A stretch of 44,641 bases of DNA. Origin: Streptomyces thermodiastaticus. GTDB taxonomy: Bacteria > Actinomycetota > Actinomycetes > Streptomycetales > Streptomycetaceae. The notes below the pieces were generated by a model that searched no databases, was not told the DNA's origin, and worked only from the letters and a program-made list of their open reading frames with translations. The translations under genes were made by a program, and so were the position numbers. Numbering within the stretch: the first letter of the stretch is position 1; every line of letters begins with the position of its first letter. The stretch spans positions 1 to 44,641 of the forward strand of contig NZ_BNBV01000039.1 of the NCBI RefSeq assembly GCF_014656135.1, given 5' to 3'. Shown here piece by piece: positions 33,140 through 41,457 of this stretch.

Positions 33140-34915
33140 TCACTCGTCCGAGTCGGGCACGTCGCGTGCTGTCGCGTACGCCTGGGACGGCGTCATGGCC
33201 ACCCCGTTCAGCGACACCGTCTTGTACGTGCTGACCTTCGCACAGGTCTTGGCCTGGTCGGCCGTCTGCGCGTGGGCGTCGGCGACCGCGGCCTTGGTGT
33301 CGGCGGGCGCGGGGGCGGAGCCGTCGTCCTGGCCGCCGTCGTCCGGATAGCTCGTGCCGTCGGTCCAGTCGCTGCCGATCACCAGGACCAGTCCGGTGCC
33401 GCTGCCCTGCTTTAGATGCGAGGACGGCAGCCCGAGCGCCTCGGCGACGGTCTGCGCCTCGGCCTTCTGGCCGGGCCCGTAGGTCAGGGTGGTGGCCGAC
33501 GCCGGGCTGAGGGCGTTGCCCGTGCCGCCGCCGGAAGCGAAGCCCTGCCGGGCCAGCGCGTCGGCCACGGCGGCGGCGCGGCCGGTGATGCCGGTGCCGT
33601 TCTGCACGGTCACCGAGATCTGCGACGGGGGCACGGTCGCGGTGGGCGTCGGGCTGGGCGTGGCGGTCGCGGAGGCCGCCGCGGATTTCTTGCCGGACCC
33701 CGTGGTCAGGGACTGGTCGTGGGCGATGGTCGCGAAGAGCTCCTTGGCGCCCGGGCCCACCACCACCCGCTCGTCGTTGTTCGGGTCGGGGGCTGTCTGC
33801 ATCGTGGTGAAGGTCATCCGCCGGGCGGGCACCTTGTTCACCTGGGCCGCCAGCGAGACCAGCTTCTTCACGCTGTCCAGGCCGTCGTCCACGGTCAGCG
33901 CCTTGGTCGCGGCGTCGGCCAGGGAGTACACCTTGGACGGGTCGGTGAGGGTGCCCGCGCTCTTGAACTTGCGCATCACCGCGCTGAGGAAGATGTGCTG
34001 GGAGACCGTGCGGCCCAGGTCGCTGCCGTCGCCGAAGCCGTGCCGGGAGCGGACGAACTGCAGCGCCGCCTCGCCCTTGAGGGTGTGTTCGCCCTTGGAC
34101 AGCTTCAGGTGCGAGTAGGTGTCGTAGACGTCGTCGCTGACGCAGACGGAGACGCCGCCGACCGCGTCGGACATCTTCACCACACCGGAGAAGTCGAGCT
34201 TGATGAAGTGGTCGATGGGGATGCCGGTGAGCTGGTGGACGGTGGCCACCTGGCAGGCGGGGCCGTACTGCAGGGCGCTGTTGATCTGGCCGTAGTAGCC
34301 GGGTGTCGACCGGCCCGTCTCCTTGTCGGTGCAGGCCGGGATGTCGGTCATGGTGTCCCGGGGGATGCTCATGATGGTGGCGTTGGAGCGGTCGGCGGCT
34401 ATGTGCACCACCATCTCCACGTCCGCGTTGCTGCCCTTTTGTATCCCGGTCTTCGAGCAGCCGCCGCCGAGTTTGCAGTCGGCGGCGTCGGTGCGGCCGT
34501 CCGAGCCCATGACCAGGATGTTGATCGGGGTGCGGCCGAACTCGTCCGCCGTCTCGGACCCGCCCATGCCGTCGAGCGCGACGCTGTCGATGTTGCCGTT
34601 GAGGTGGTCGTAGAACCACCAGCCCACGCCCGCGGTGACCACGATCAGCGCCGACAGGCAGATCGCGGCGATCTTCAGCAGCCGCCTGCCACGGCCCGCC
34701 GGCCGGGTCCGGCGACGCCGCGAGTGCGGGCCGCCCCGGTTGCGGGAGCCGGCCGTCCGGGCGGTGGCGTCGGGTGCGCGGGAGTCCCGGTCCCGGGACG
34801 CGGCCCTGCCGCCCGGCGGGCGCCTGCCGTCGGTGCCGGCCGTGCGCTGCCCGGGCACCTGGGCGGTGTGCCGGCGTGTGGCCGGGCCGCCCCGGCCGTC
34901 CCGCGGCTCCGTCAT
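33140..34915 (-). CDS. LytR-CpsA-Psr (LCP) family cell-wall ligase
   Basis: Protein of 591 residues from ATG 34915, preceded by AGGGGAG six bases away; ATG 34975 would add 20 residues but has no close Shine-Dalgarno. A basic cytoplasmic N-terminus leads to one span (about 78-102). The outer LCP domain has NILVMGSDGRTD, the pyrophosphate-binding VEMVVHIAADRSNATIMSIP-RDT and GEAALQFVRSRHGFGDGSD. A LytR_C domain follows (ISVTVQNGTGITGRAAAVAD). LCP enzymes move undecaprenyl-linked polymers onto peptidoglycan. Four extra Cys in and near the LCP domain could form disulfides. Confidence 0.93.
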   Translation of the reverse strand: MTEPRDGRGGPATRRHTAQVPGQRTAGTDGRRPPGGRAASRDRDSRAPDATARTAGSRNRGGPHSRRRRTRPAGRGRRLLKIAAICLSALIVVTAGVGWWFYDHLNGNIDSVALDGMGGSETADEFGRTPINILVMGSDGRTDAADCKLGGGCSKTGIQKGSNADVEMVVHIAADRSNATIMSIPRDTMTDIPACTDKETGRSTPGYYGQINSALQYGPACQVATVHQLTGIPIDHFIKLDFSGVVKMSDAVGGVSVCVSDDVYDTYSHLKLSKGEHTLKGEAALQFVRSRHGFGDGSDLGRTVSQHIFLSAVMRKFKSAGTLTDPSKVYSLADAATKALTVDDGLDSVKKLVSLAAQVNKVPARRMTFTTMQTAPDPNNDERVVVGPGAKELFATIAHDQSLTTGSGKKSAAASATATPSPTPTATVPPSQISVTVQNGTGITGRAAAVADALARQGFASGGGTGNALSPASATTLTYGPGQKAEAQTVAEALGLPSSHLKQGSGTGLVLVIGSDWTDGTSYPDDGGQDDGSAPAPADTKAAVADAHAQTADQAKTCAKVSTYKTVSLNGVAMTPSQAYATARDVPDSDE

Positions 34916-35036
34916 CTCCCACTCCCCTGAACGGTCGGTCCCACCGGACGTGGCCGTCGGGGCGCGGCCGGACATGCGCGGCGGTTGGTGGACCGGCGAA
35001 GCGCTCCCTCCCCGTCGCGCGCTCGCCGTACTTCGG

Positions 35037-35052
35037 TTGCGTGATTGCGCAA
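35037..35052 (-). promoter_or_regulatory. Shared box TTGCGCAA-TCAC-GCAA upstream of the LCP gene
   Basis: Read on the minus strand, TTAGAT overlaps the first T of TTGCGCAA, then N4 and GCAACCGAA. The same GCAACCGAA tail is at the glsB-like gene box. It lies 121 bases before ATG 34915. The core ATTGCGCAAT is a perfect palindrome here. Confidence 0.55.
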
Positions 35053-35132
35053 TCTAACAAACCCGTGGACGGGCACGACAGCTCCGCACCCGGCGACCGG
35101 CCCCGGACCGCCGTCCGCGCCCGTGGGACATC

Positions 35133-37787
35133 TCACGCGTACCGCCGCTCGTACCGGCGCCGGGCCGCCGGCAGGCAGACGGCGTACAGCAGCAGGACCG
35201 CGGTGAGCAGGGCGTAGTACAGCGGCGGAAGGCCCGTCAGATGCAGGGCCGGGCCGAACGGCGACGGCGGAAGGGCCAGGCCGATGACGGCCAGCGCGGC
35301 CGCGGCCCAGGCGACGGGCCCCGGCCGCCCGAGGCGTCCGCGGCCCGCCGGCCGGTCCTGGGCGCCGCGGCCGCCGGCCCGCAGCAGCAGCATCACCAGC
35401 GCCTGGGTGAGCAGATTCTCGGTGAACCAGCCGGAGTGGAACACCGCCTCGGCGCTCCCCGTCACCCGTCCGCGCAGGGCCAGTCCGAGCACGGCGAACG
35501 TCGCCAGGTCGGCGACCGCGTTGAGCAGTCCGAACCCGGTGATGAACCGCAGCAGGGCCCCAGGGCGCAGCACCGTCGGCCTGCGCAGCACCGAGGAGGG
35601 CGGGCGGTCGTGGGCGAAGGCGAGCTGGGCAGCGTCGAAGCACAGGTTCTGGGCGAGGACCTGCGCCGGCAGCATCGGCAGGAACGGCAGCAGCAGCCCG
35701 GCGCACAGCATCGCGACGACGTTGCCGAGGTTGGAGGAGAGCGTGACGCGCAGATAGGTGGCGATGTTGCCGCCGGCGTGCCGGCCCGCCACCACCGCGT
35801 GCGCGACGGCGGTGAGGTCCTTCTCGGCGAGCACCACGTCGGCGCCCTCCCGGGTCACGTCGGAGGCCCCGCGCGGGGCGATGCCGACGTCGGCGGCGCG
35901 CAGCGCCGGCAGGTCGTTGACGCCGTCCCCGAGAAAGCCGACGGTGTGCCCGGCGGCCCGCAGTGCCCGGGTGACCCGCATCTTGTGCTCGGGCGTGCAG
36001 CGGGCGAAGACGGTCGTGCGGCCGGCCAGTGCGGGCAGGGCGGCGTCGCTGACGGCGTCGAGCCGGTCGGCGGTGACGACGTCGTCCGCTCCCACGGCGA
36101 GCCCCAGGTCGTGGCAGGCGCGCAGGGCCGTGCTCGGGTGGTCCCCGGTGAGCACCTTCACGGTCACCGCCCGGTCGGCGAGGTCCCGCAGCGCCTGGGC
36201 GGCGGTGGGGGCCAGGGCGTCCCGCAGGGTGACCAGGCCGCGGTAGGTCAGCCCGCGTTCGTCGGCGGGGGTGTAGCGGCGGGTGCCGGCCCGGCGTTCG
36301 GCGGTGGCCACCGCCAGGACGCGCAGCCCCCGGCCCGCCTGCCGTCCGGCGAGCGCGGCGAGCCGCTCGCGTTCGCCGTCGGTGAGCACGCAGCGCTCCA
36401 GGACGGCCTCGGGGTCGCCCTTGACGACGAGGGTGTGCGTGCCGAGCCGGCCGGGGGTGCGCACCACGGCCGTCGACAGCCGGCGGGCGGGATCGAACGG
36501 CACAGCCGCGACCCCGTCGTACGCCAGCATCTCGGCCTCCTCGGCCTGGTCCAGGACGGCCTCGTCCAGGGCGTCGGGGGCGGGCAGATCGGCCAGCTGC
36601 AGGGTCCACCAGGCGTTGACGGCGGCCCAGCGCAGCACCTGAGGGTCGTCGTCGCCGTCCGGGCCGAGGGAACCGTCGACGACCGGCCGGTCCTGGGTGA
36701 GGGTGCCGGTCTTGTCCACGCACAGCACGTCGACCGCGCCGAGGTCGTGCAGGGCGGGCAGCCGCTTGGCGATCACCCCGTGGGTGCGGGCCAGGACCGT
36801 CGCGCCGCGCGCCAGGCAGGTGGTGACCAGGACCGGCAGCATCTCCGGGGTCAGCCCGACCGCGACGGCGACGGCGAACGGCAGCGTCTCCAGGCCGCGC
36901 CCGTGCAGCGCGGCGTCGCACACCAGCACCACCGGCGGGACGAGCAGCATGAACCGGATCAGGATCCAGGACACGCCCTGCACACAGCGGTCGAAGGCGC
37001 TCGGCGCCCGCCGTGCGCCGGTGCGGGCGTGCGCGGCGGCGAACCGGGTGTGCGCGCCGGTCGCGGTGACGACGGCGGTGGCGCTGCCGGAGACCACGCT
37101 GCTGCCCTGGAAACAGCGGTGGGGCTGGTCGAAGACGCCGTCCGCGGTTCCGGCCGGGACGTCGCCCGCGCATTTGGCGACCGGGGCCGACTCGCCGGTC
37201 AGCGCCGACTGGTGCACCGTCAGCCCGTGTGCGCGCAGCAGCCGCACGTCCGCCGGGACCAGGTCGCCGGGCCCCAGCCGGACGACGTCGCCCGGGACCA
37301 GCTCCTCCACGGGCAGCTCCCGGCTGGTGGGCGCGGCGTCCGTGTCCGCGCGGCGCACCACCGTGGCGGTGGTGGCGACCAGCCGGCGCAGCGCGGCCGT
37401 GGACCGGTCCGCCCGGTGCTCCCCGGTGGCGCGCAGCGCACAGCTCACCGTGACCAGCAGCAGGATCACGCAGGCGGTGCCCCAGGCGAGGACGGCCTCC
37501 GAGACCAGGCCGAGGCAGAGCAGGACCGCGGTGAACGGGTCGCGCAGGCTGCGCACGAACAGCCGCGGCCAGCTCGCCGGCCGGCGCAGCGGCAGCTCGT
37601 TGGCACCACACCGGGCCAGCCGCCGCCAGGCCTCGTCCTCCGTCAGGCCGCGCGGGCCGGTGTCCAGCTGCCGCAGGACCTCCAGCACGGTCGGCTCGTG
37701 CACCGCTCCGGTGCGCTCGTCTCGGGACGCCGGCCATGTGCCGGGTGCCCGGCCGTGCTCTCCCGCGGACGCGGTGCTCTCAGCCAC
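35133..37787 (-). CDS. P-type ATPase, MgtA (Mg2+ importer) type
   Basis: Protein of 884 residues from GTG 37787. Seen: the actuator TGES in SALTGESAPVAKC, membrane motif VGLTPEMLPVLVTTCLARGA, phosphorylation site VDKTGTLTQD, nucleotide-domain VVKGDPEAVLERC, hinge GDGVNDLPALRAADVGIA, and NLGNVVAMLCAGLLLPFLPM in the C-terminal spans. These agree with P-type class IIIB Mg2+ ATPases. Ten spans are expected. It overlaps the ArsR gene by eight bases, so the regulator and pump are made together. Mg2+ as substrate is from the family; another divalent metal is possible. Confidence 0.9.
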   Translation of the reverse strand: MAESTASAGEHGRAPGTWPASRDERTGAVHEPTVLEVLRQLDTGPRGLTEDEAWRRLARCGANELPLRRPASWPRLFVRSLRDPFTAVLLCLGLVSEAVLAWGTACVILLLVTVSCALRATGEHRADRSTAALRRLVATTATVVRRADTDAAPTSRELPVEELVPGDVVRLGPGDLVPADVRLLRAHGLTVHQSALTGESAPVAKCAGDVPAGTADGVFDQPHRCFQGSSVVSGSATAVVTATGAHTRFAAAHARTGARRAPSAFDRCVQGVSWILIRFMLLVPPVVLVCDAALHGRGLETLPFAVAVAVGLTPEMLPVLVTTCLARGATVLARTHGVIAKRLPALHDLGAVDVLCVDKTGTLTQDRPVVDGSLGPDGDDDPQVLRWAAVNAWWTLQLADLPAPDALDEAVLDQAEEAEMLAYDGVAAVPFDPARRLSTAVVRTPGRLGTHTLVVKGDPEAVLERCVLTDGERERLAALAGRQAGRGLRVLAVATAERRAGTRRYTPADERGLTYRGLVTLRDALAPTAAQALRDLADRAVTVKVLTGDHPSTALRACHDLGLAVGADDVVTADRLDAVSDAALPALAGRTTVFARCTPEHKMRVTRALRAAGHTVGFLGDGVNDLPALRAADVGIAPRGASDVTREGADVVLAEKDLTAVAHAVVAGRHAGGNIATYLRVTLSSNLGNVVAMLCAGLLLPFLPMLPAQVLAQNLCFDAAQLAFAHDRPPSSVLRRPTVLRPGALLRFITGFGLLNAVADLATFAVLGLALRGRVTGSAEAVFHSGWFTENLLTQALVMLLLRAGGRGAQDRPAGRGRLGRPGPVAWAAAALAVIGLALPPSPFGPALHLTGLPPLYYALLTAVLLLYAVCLPAARRRYERRYA

Positions 37788-38142
37788 CGGTCCCGCGCAG
37801 CCGGTGCACCGGCACGGAGTTCTGTTGCGACCGTGCGGTCAGCTGACCGACCATCACACGCACCAGGGTCACGATGTCGGGGTCGTCGATGTAGTACACC
37901 TGCCGCCGGCCCTCCCGCCGGGACCGCACCAGCCCGGCCAGCTTCAGCTTGGCCAGGTGCTGGCTGACCGCGGGCAGCGCGCCGCCCACCCGGTGGGCGA
38001 GGTTGGTGACGTCGCTCTCGCCCTGCGACAGGGCCCACATCAGGTGCAGCCGGGCGGACGAGGCGAGCAGTCCGAACGCGGCGGCCGCTTCGGCCAGCAC
38101 CTCGGCGGGCGGGTCCTCGAAGCCACCGGAGCCATCCGTCAC
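37780..38142 (-). CDS. ArsR/SmtB-family repressor
   Basis: Protein of 120 residues from GTG 38142. Winged helix: ASSARLHLMWALSQGESDVT, recognition helix GGALPAVSQHLAKLKLAGLV, wing RREGRRQVYYI. The usual metal ligands are absent: no Cys in the alpha-3 ELCVCDL position (here ESDVTNL) and no His in the alpha-5 segment, so the signal is unclear. It probably controls itself and the coupled P-type ATPase. TTGACACACAA (38173-38183), near the expected promoter, is a weak inverted TTG...CAA element. Confidence 0.88.
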   Translation of the reverse strand: MTDGSGGFEDPPAEVLAEAAAAFGLLASSARLHLMWALSQGESDVTNLAHRVGGALPAVSQHLAKLKLAGLVRSRREGRRQVYYIDDPDIVTLVRVMVGQLTARSQQNSVPVHRLRGTGG

Positions 38143-38274
38143 AGCCCTCTCCCGTCCCCGCCCTCTTCACAGTTGACACACAATGCGCCCACCCATGGTA
38201 AGGGCGGGCCGCAGGGCGGCCGTGCCCGGCGAGGTGTGCGGGACGGGGGCGGCGGCCGGTGGACGGACGGGCCG

Positions 38275-38300
38275 CGGCCCCGGACGCGGTGCCGGGGCCG
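38275..38300 (-). terminator. Hairpin terminator of the TerD-like gene
   Basis: CGGCCCCGG (38275-38283) and CCGGGGCCG (38292-38300) form a 9-bp perfect stem with an 8-base loop, just downstream of the minus-strand TerD-like stop. The remaining gap to the ArsR start holds no gene. Confidence 0.5.
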
Positions 38301-38313
38301 TAGGGGCGGGACG

Positions 38314-39462
38314 TCAGTCCTCGTAGTAGTTGTTGACGACGACGTCCGGTTCGTCGTCGTCGAAGGCCTCGTTGAGCAGGGCACCGCCGATGAGGCCCGC
38401 CGCGCCGGCGCCGATGAGCGCACCGGCCCCGAACCGGCGGCCGCCGCCCTGCTGGTGCTCGTGCGGCTCCGGGTACGGCTGGGGGTAGCCGCCCTGCTGC
38501 GGGTAGCCCTGCCCGGGGTACGGCTGCGGGTAGCCCTGCTGGGCCGGGGTGTAGAACGGCGGCACCGTGGTCTGCACCCGCTGCGCGCAGGCTCCGCAGG
38601 CCTGGACCGGCCGCGGGACGCCCCACTGCGGGGACCAGGTCACGCTCACCGTCCCGGGGCCGTGCTGAGGGTCGAAGAAGCAGGTCATGGGGTCACTCCC
38701 TGGAAAGCTGTCCGGTGCGGTGGAAAAGGCCGGTGCGGGCTCGGGTGCCGCAGGAGGCGGGGCTGTCGGGGGCTGCGCGGGGGCCGGCGGCGGGGCGGCC
38801 GGCAACTGCGCGGGGGTCGGCGGCGGGCTCACGACCGCCGGCTCGGCGGCCGGTGCGGCCATGGCGGTGGCAGCCGGGGGCTCGGACGCGGCCGTCTCCT
38901 TCAGGACGTTCACGCCGTAGTCCTCGGCGATGCCCGCCAGCCCGGAGGCGTAGCCCTGGCCGATGGCGCGGAACTTCCACTCGGCGCCGTGCCGGTACAG
39001 CTCGCCGAAGACCAGCGCGGTCTCGTCGGCCAGCCGGCCGGTCGCGAGGTCGTAGCGGGCCAGCTCGGCGCCGCCCTCCCGGTCGAGGACGCGGATGTGC
39101 GCCCGGTGCACCTGGGCGAAGCTCTGGCCGCGGGCCGTGGCCTCGTACAGGGACACCGGAAAGACGATCTTGTCGATGCCGTCCGGGACGCGGAGGAGGT
39201 CGATCTCGATCCGCTGGTCGTCCCCGTCGGCCGGGGCGCCGCTGCCGCAGTGCCGGACCGAGCCGTCGGGGCTGGTCAGGTTGTTGAAGAAGACGAAGTG
39301 TTCGTCGGACGGCACCGTGCCGGACCGGTCGCAGAGCAGGGCGCCGGCGTCCAGCTCGTACCCGGTGTCCGCCTGCCAGCCCAGCCCGACCGTCACCCCG
39401 GTCAGCCCGGGCGCCTGCTTGCTCAGCGACACGTTGCCGCCCTTGGTCAGGGCCACACTCAT
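38314..39462 (-). CDS. TerD-family stress protein with a long C-terminal extension
   Basis: Protein of 382 residues; GGAGGA precedes ATG 39462. Residues 1-190 are a TerD domain: MSVALTKGGNVSLSKQAPGL, ADTGYELDAGALLCDRSGTV, EIDLLRVPDGIDKIVFPVSL, ELYRHGAEWKFRAIGQGYAS; Asp/Glu residues bind Ca2+ in this family. Then come a Pro/Ala linker (190-265), a unit MTCFFDPQHGPGTVSVTWSP with paired Cys in ACGACAQRV, a Tyr/Gln/Pro repeat tract and a Gly-rich hydrophobic stretch GAGALIGAGAAGLIGGALL ending in acidic NNYYED. The extension is twice the usual length and may anchor the protein to membrane or partners. Confidence 0.9.
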   Translation of the reverse strand: MSVALTKGGNVSLSKQAPGLTGVTVGLGWQADTGYELDAGALLCDRSGTVPSDEHFVFFNNLTSPDGSVRHCGSGAPADGDDQRIEIDLLRVPDGIDKIVFPVSLYEATARGQSFAQVHRAHIRVLDREGGAELARYDLATGRLADETALVFGELYRHGAEWKFRAIGQGYASGLAGIAEDYGVNVLKETAASEPPAATAMAAPAAEPAVVSPPPTPAQLPAAPPPAPAQPPTAPPPAAPEPAPAFSTAPDSFPGSDPMTCFFDPQHGPGTVSVTWSPQWGVPRPVQACGACAQRVQTTVPPFYTPAQQGYPQPYPGQGYPQQGGYPQPYPEPHEHQQGGGRRFGAGALIGAGAAGLIGGALLNEAFDDDEPDVVVNNYYED

Positions 39463-39530
39463 GCACGTCCTCCGCAGCTGCTTCCGCTTCCCGCGTCCGC
39501 CGTGATCAACGGCGAACCGTCAGATCCGGT

Positions 39531-39546
39531 TCCCTGTTTGCGCAAT
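39531..39546 (-). promoter_or_regulatory. Shared box TTGCGCAA-ACAG-GGAA upstream of the TerD-like gene
   Basis: Minus-strand reading: AGACAT overlaps TTGCGCAA, then ACAG and GGAACCGG. Its core is the exact inverted partner of the plus-strand box at 39640, so a 13-bp inverted repeat CCTGTTTGCGCAA / TTGCGCAAACAGG spans the divergent gap. Confidence 0.6.
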
Positions 39547-39639
39547 GTCTTAAGCATGTGTCAGAACCTCAACGGCCCGTCCACAGCGAGTCGTCACAGC
39601 TCACCGGGCCTCGCCTGCCGCGCCCTGTCCTCCCTAGGC

Positions 39640-39655
39640 TTGCGCAAACAGGCAA
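39640..39655 (+). promoter_or_regulatory. Shared box TTGCGCAA-ACAG-GCAA upstream of the GlsB-like gene
   Basis: Plus-strand reading: TAGGCT (39635-39640, a TAnnnT -10 candidate) overlaps the first T of TTGCGCAA, followed by ACAG and GCAACCGAA. It lies 39 bases before the GTG at 39695. Confidence 0.6.
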
Positions 39656-39694
39656 CCGAACCGGTCGCGGAGCGCGACCCGACTGGAGGACACC

Positions 39695-39961
39695 GTGGGC
39701 ATCATCGGCTGGATCATCCTGGGCCTGCTCGCCGGAGGCATCGCGAAGATGCTGCTGCCCGGACGCGACCCGGGCGGCCTCATCGGCACGACCCTCATCG
39801 GCATCGCGGGCGCGTTCATCGGCGGCTGGCTCTCCGCCCGCTTCCTGGACCGCCCGGTGGAGAAGCACTTCTTCGACCTGTACACCTGGGGCGCGGCGAT
39901 CGCCGGATCCCTGGTGCTCCTCGTCGCCTACCGCATCCTGTTCGGCAACTCCCGCGATTAG
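39695..39961 (+). CDS. GlsB/YeaQ/YmgE-family stress membrane protein
   Basis: Protein of 88 residues; GTG 39695 follows GGAGG. It starts MGIIGWIILGLLAGGIAKML with the family's Gly-rich spans (GLIGTTLIGIAGAFIGGWLS) and a third span near the end. This small membrane family is linked to general and envelope stress. It is divergent from the TerD-like gene with the mirrored box between them, pointing to shared control. Confidence 0.93.
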   Translation: MGIIGWIILGLLAGGIAKMLLPGRDPGGLIGTTLIGIAGAFIGGWLSARFLDRPVEKHFFDLYTWGAAIAGSLVLLVAYRILFGNSRD

Positions 39962-40082
39962 ACCCTGTCCGTGAGGTCGCGCCGTCCGCGTCCGGCCTCT
40001 GTACGATGACGCTGCTCCGGCGTACGGCGCCGGCCGGACGCCGGCCCCCGGACACCCGCAGCGGACCGAAGGGAGACGGCGC

Positions 40083-40475
40083 ATGACGGAGCGAGTGCCG
40101 ATCGAAGCGCACCGTCGGCGCCGGGCGCACGGCTCGCTGGAGACACAGGTGCTCGCCGCGCTGCACGAGGCGCGGGGCCCGGTGACCGCGGGATGGGTGC
40201 AGGAGCATCTGGCCGCGGACCTCGCGTACACCACGGTGGTGACGGTGCTGACCCGTCTGCTGGCCAAGAACGCGGTGACGCGCCGGCGCGAGGGACGGTC
40301 GTTCGTGTGGCTGCCCGTCTCCGACCAGGCCGGGCTCGCCGCCGCGAAGATGCGCAAGGTCCTGGACGGCCAGCGCGACCGCCGGGCGGTCCTGGCCAGT
40401 TTCGTCACGTCGCTGCCGGAGGGGGACGAGCAGCTCCTGCGCGAACTGCTGGACCAGGCCGCCGACGAGGACTGA
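40083..40475 (+). CDS. BlaI/MecI-family transcriptional repressor
   Basis: Protein of 130 residues; GAAGGGAGA precedes ATG 40083. Winged helix: HGSLETQVLAALHEARGPVT, recognition region LAYTTVVTVLTRLLAKNAVT, wing RRREGRSFVWLPV; then a dimerisation helix SLPEGDEQLLRELLDQAADE. It is six bases from an M56 peptidase gene, the usual BlaI plus membrane-protease pairing in actinobacteria, where the protease removes the repressor. TACGAT (40002-40007) is a possible -10 in the 121-base gap before it. Confidence 0.93.
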   Translation: MTERVPIEAHRRRRAHGSLETQVLAALHEARGPVTAGWVQEHLAADLAYTTVVTVLTRLLAKNAVTRRREGRSFVWLPVSDQAGLAAAKMRKVLDGQRDRRAVLASFVTSLPEGDEQLLRELLDQAADED

Positions 40476-40481
40476 GCACAC

Positions 40482-41414
40482 ATGGGGATCTTCGTCTTCC
40501 TTCCGTTGGTCCTGCCGCTCACCACCTGGCCGATCGCCCGCCTGGCCGAGCGGTGCCTGCACCCCCGTGCCGCCACCGTGCTGCTGACCGGGCTCGCCAC
40601 GGCCATGGCGCTGTGCAGCACGGTCTGCCTGGGCCTGCTGATGGTGGTGGGCACCGCGCAACTGCCCGGCAACCCCTTGCCGGACGGCTGGTCGGACCCC
40701 GAGGTGCGCGAGAGCGTGCCGCACCACGAGGTCGCCGGGAAGGCCGCGATCCCCGGCCTGCTGGCGGTCGTCGTGGCCTGCGGCCACGCCGTGGCGCAGC
40801 ACTGGGCGGTCCGCCGCCGTGCCCACCGGGCCCTGCGGGGCCTGCCGCCCACCGAGGTCGCGGTGCTGCCGGACGCCGAGCCCTACGCCTACGCGCTGCC
40901 CGGCGGCGTCCGCGACCGGATCGTGGTGTCCACCGCTCTGCTCGGCCGCCTGGCCGCCCGGGAGCGCCGGGCGCTGTTCGCCCACGAACGCAGCCATCTC
41001 GCCGCCCGGCACCACCGTCACCTGCTGCTGGTGCGGCTCGCCGCCCGCGCCAACCCCTTCCTGCTGCCGCTGCGGACCGCCGTGGCCTACACCGTGGAGC
41101 GGTGGGCCGACGAGGAGGCCGCCCGGGCCGTCGGCAGCCGCAAGGCGGTGGCCCGCGCGATCGGCCGGGCCGCGCTCGCCGGGCACGGCACCCCCGCACC
41201 GACCCTGGCCGCGCTCGCGGCACCGGGGCCGCTGCCGCGCCGGGTCGCGGCCCTGCTGCAACCCGCGCCCGCGGTGCGGACCTGGCCGCCGGTGTTCACC
41301 ACCGTGGGCCTGGCGCTGTGGACCGCGGCCACCGGGGTGCTGCTCTCGGCGATGTTCTCCGCGAACTCGGCGCTCACCCTGGTGCGGCTGCTGCACGCGG
41401 CGACACCGCTCTGA
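40482..41414 (+). CDS. M56-family membrane metallopeptidase (BlaR1-like, no sensor domain)
   Basis: Protein of 310 residues. Spans at residues about 3-20, 28-55, 90-108 and 275-297. The zinc motif is HERSH (His168, Glu169, His172) in LFAHERSHLAARHHRHLLLV; a later RWADEEAAR supplies the third ligand Glu. No penicillin-binding sensor domain follows, so the signal is not simply a beta-lactam. It probably cleaves the coupled BlaI repressor when triggered. Confidence 0.92.
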   Translation: MGIFVFLPLVLPLTTWPIARLAERCLHPRAATVLLTGLATAMALCSTVCLGLLMVVGTAQLPGNPLPDGWSDPEVRESVPHHEVAGKAAIPGLLAVVVACGHAVAQHWAVRRRAHRALRGLPPTEVAVLPDAEPYAYALPGGVRDRIVVSTALLGRLAARERRALFAHERSHLAARHHRHLLLVRLAARANPFLLPLRTAVAYTVERWADEEAARAVGSRKAVARAIGRAALAGHGTPAPTLAALAAPGPLPRRVAALLQPAPAVRTWPPVFTTVGLALWTAATGVLLSAMFSANSALTLVRLLHAATPL

Positions 41415-41457
41415 CCGGCGCACGCACCGTCCGCCGCCCGGCGGGACCGGCCGGCCC

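Noticed and set aside
36697..40086. Long plus-strand open frame across the P-ATPase, ArsR and TerD-like genes
   Set aside because: Antisense to three well-supported genes and without recognisable motifs.
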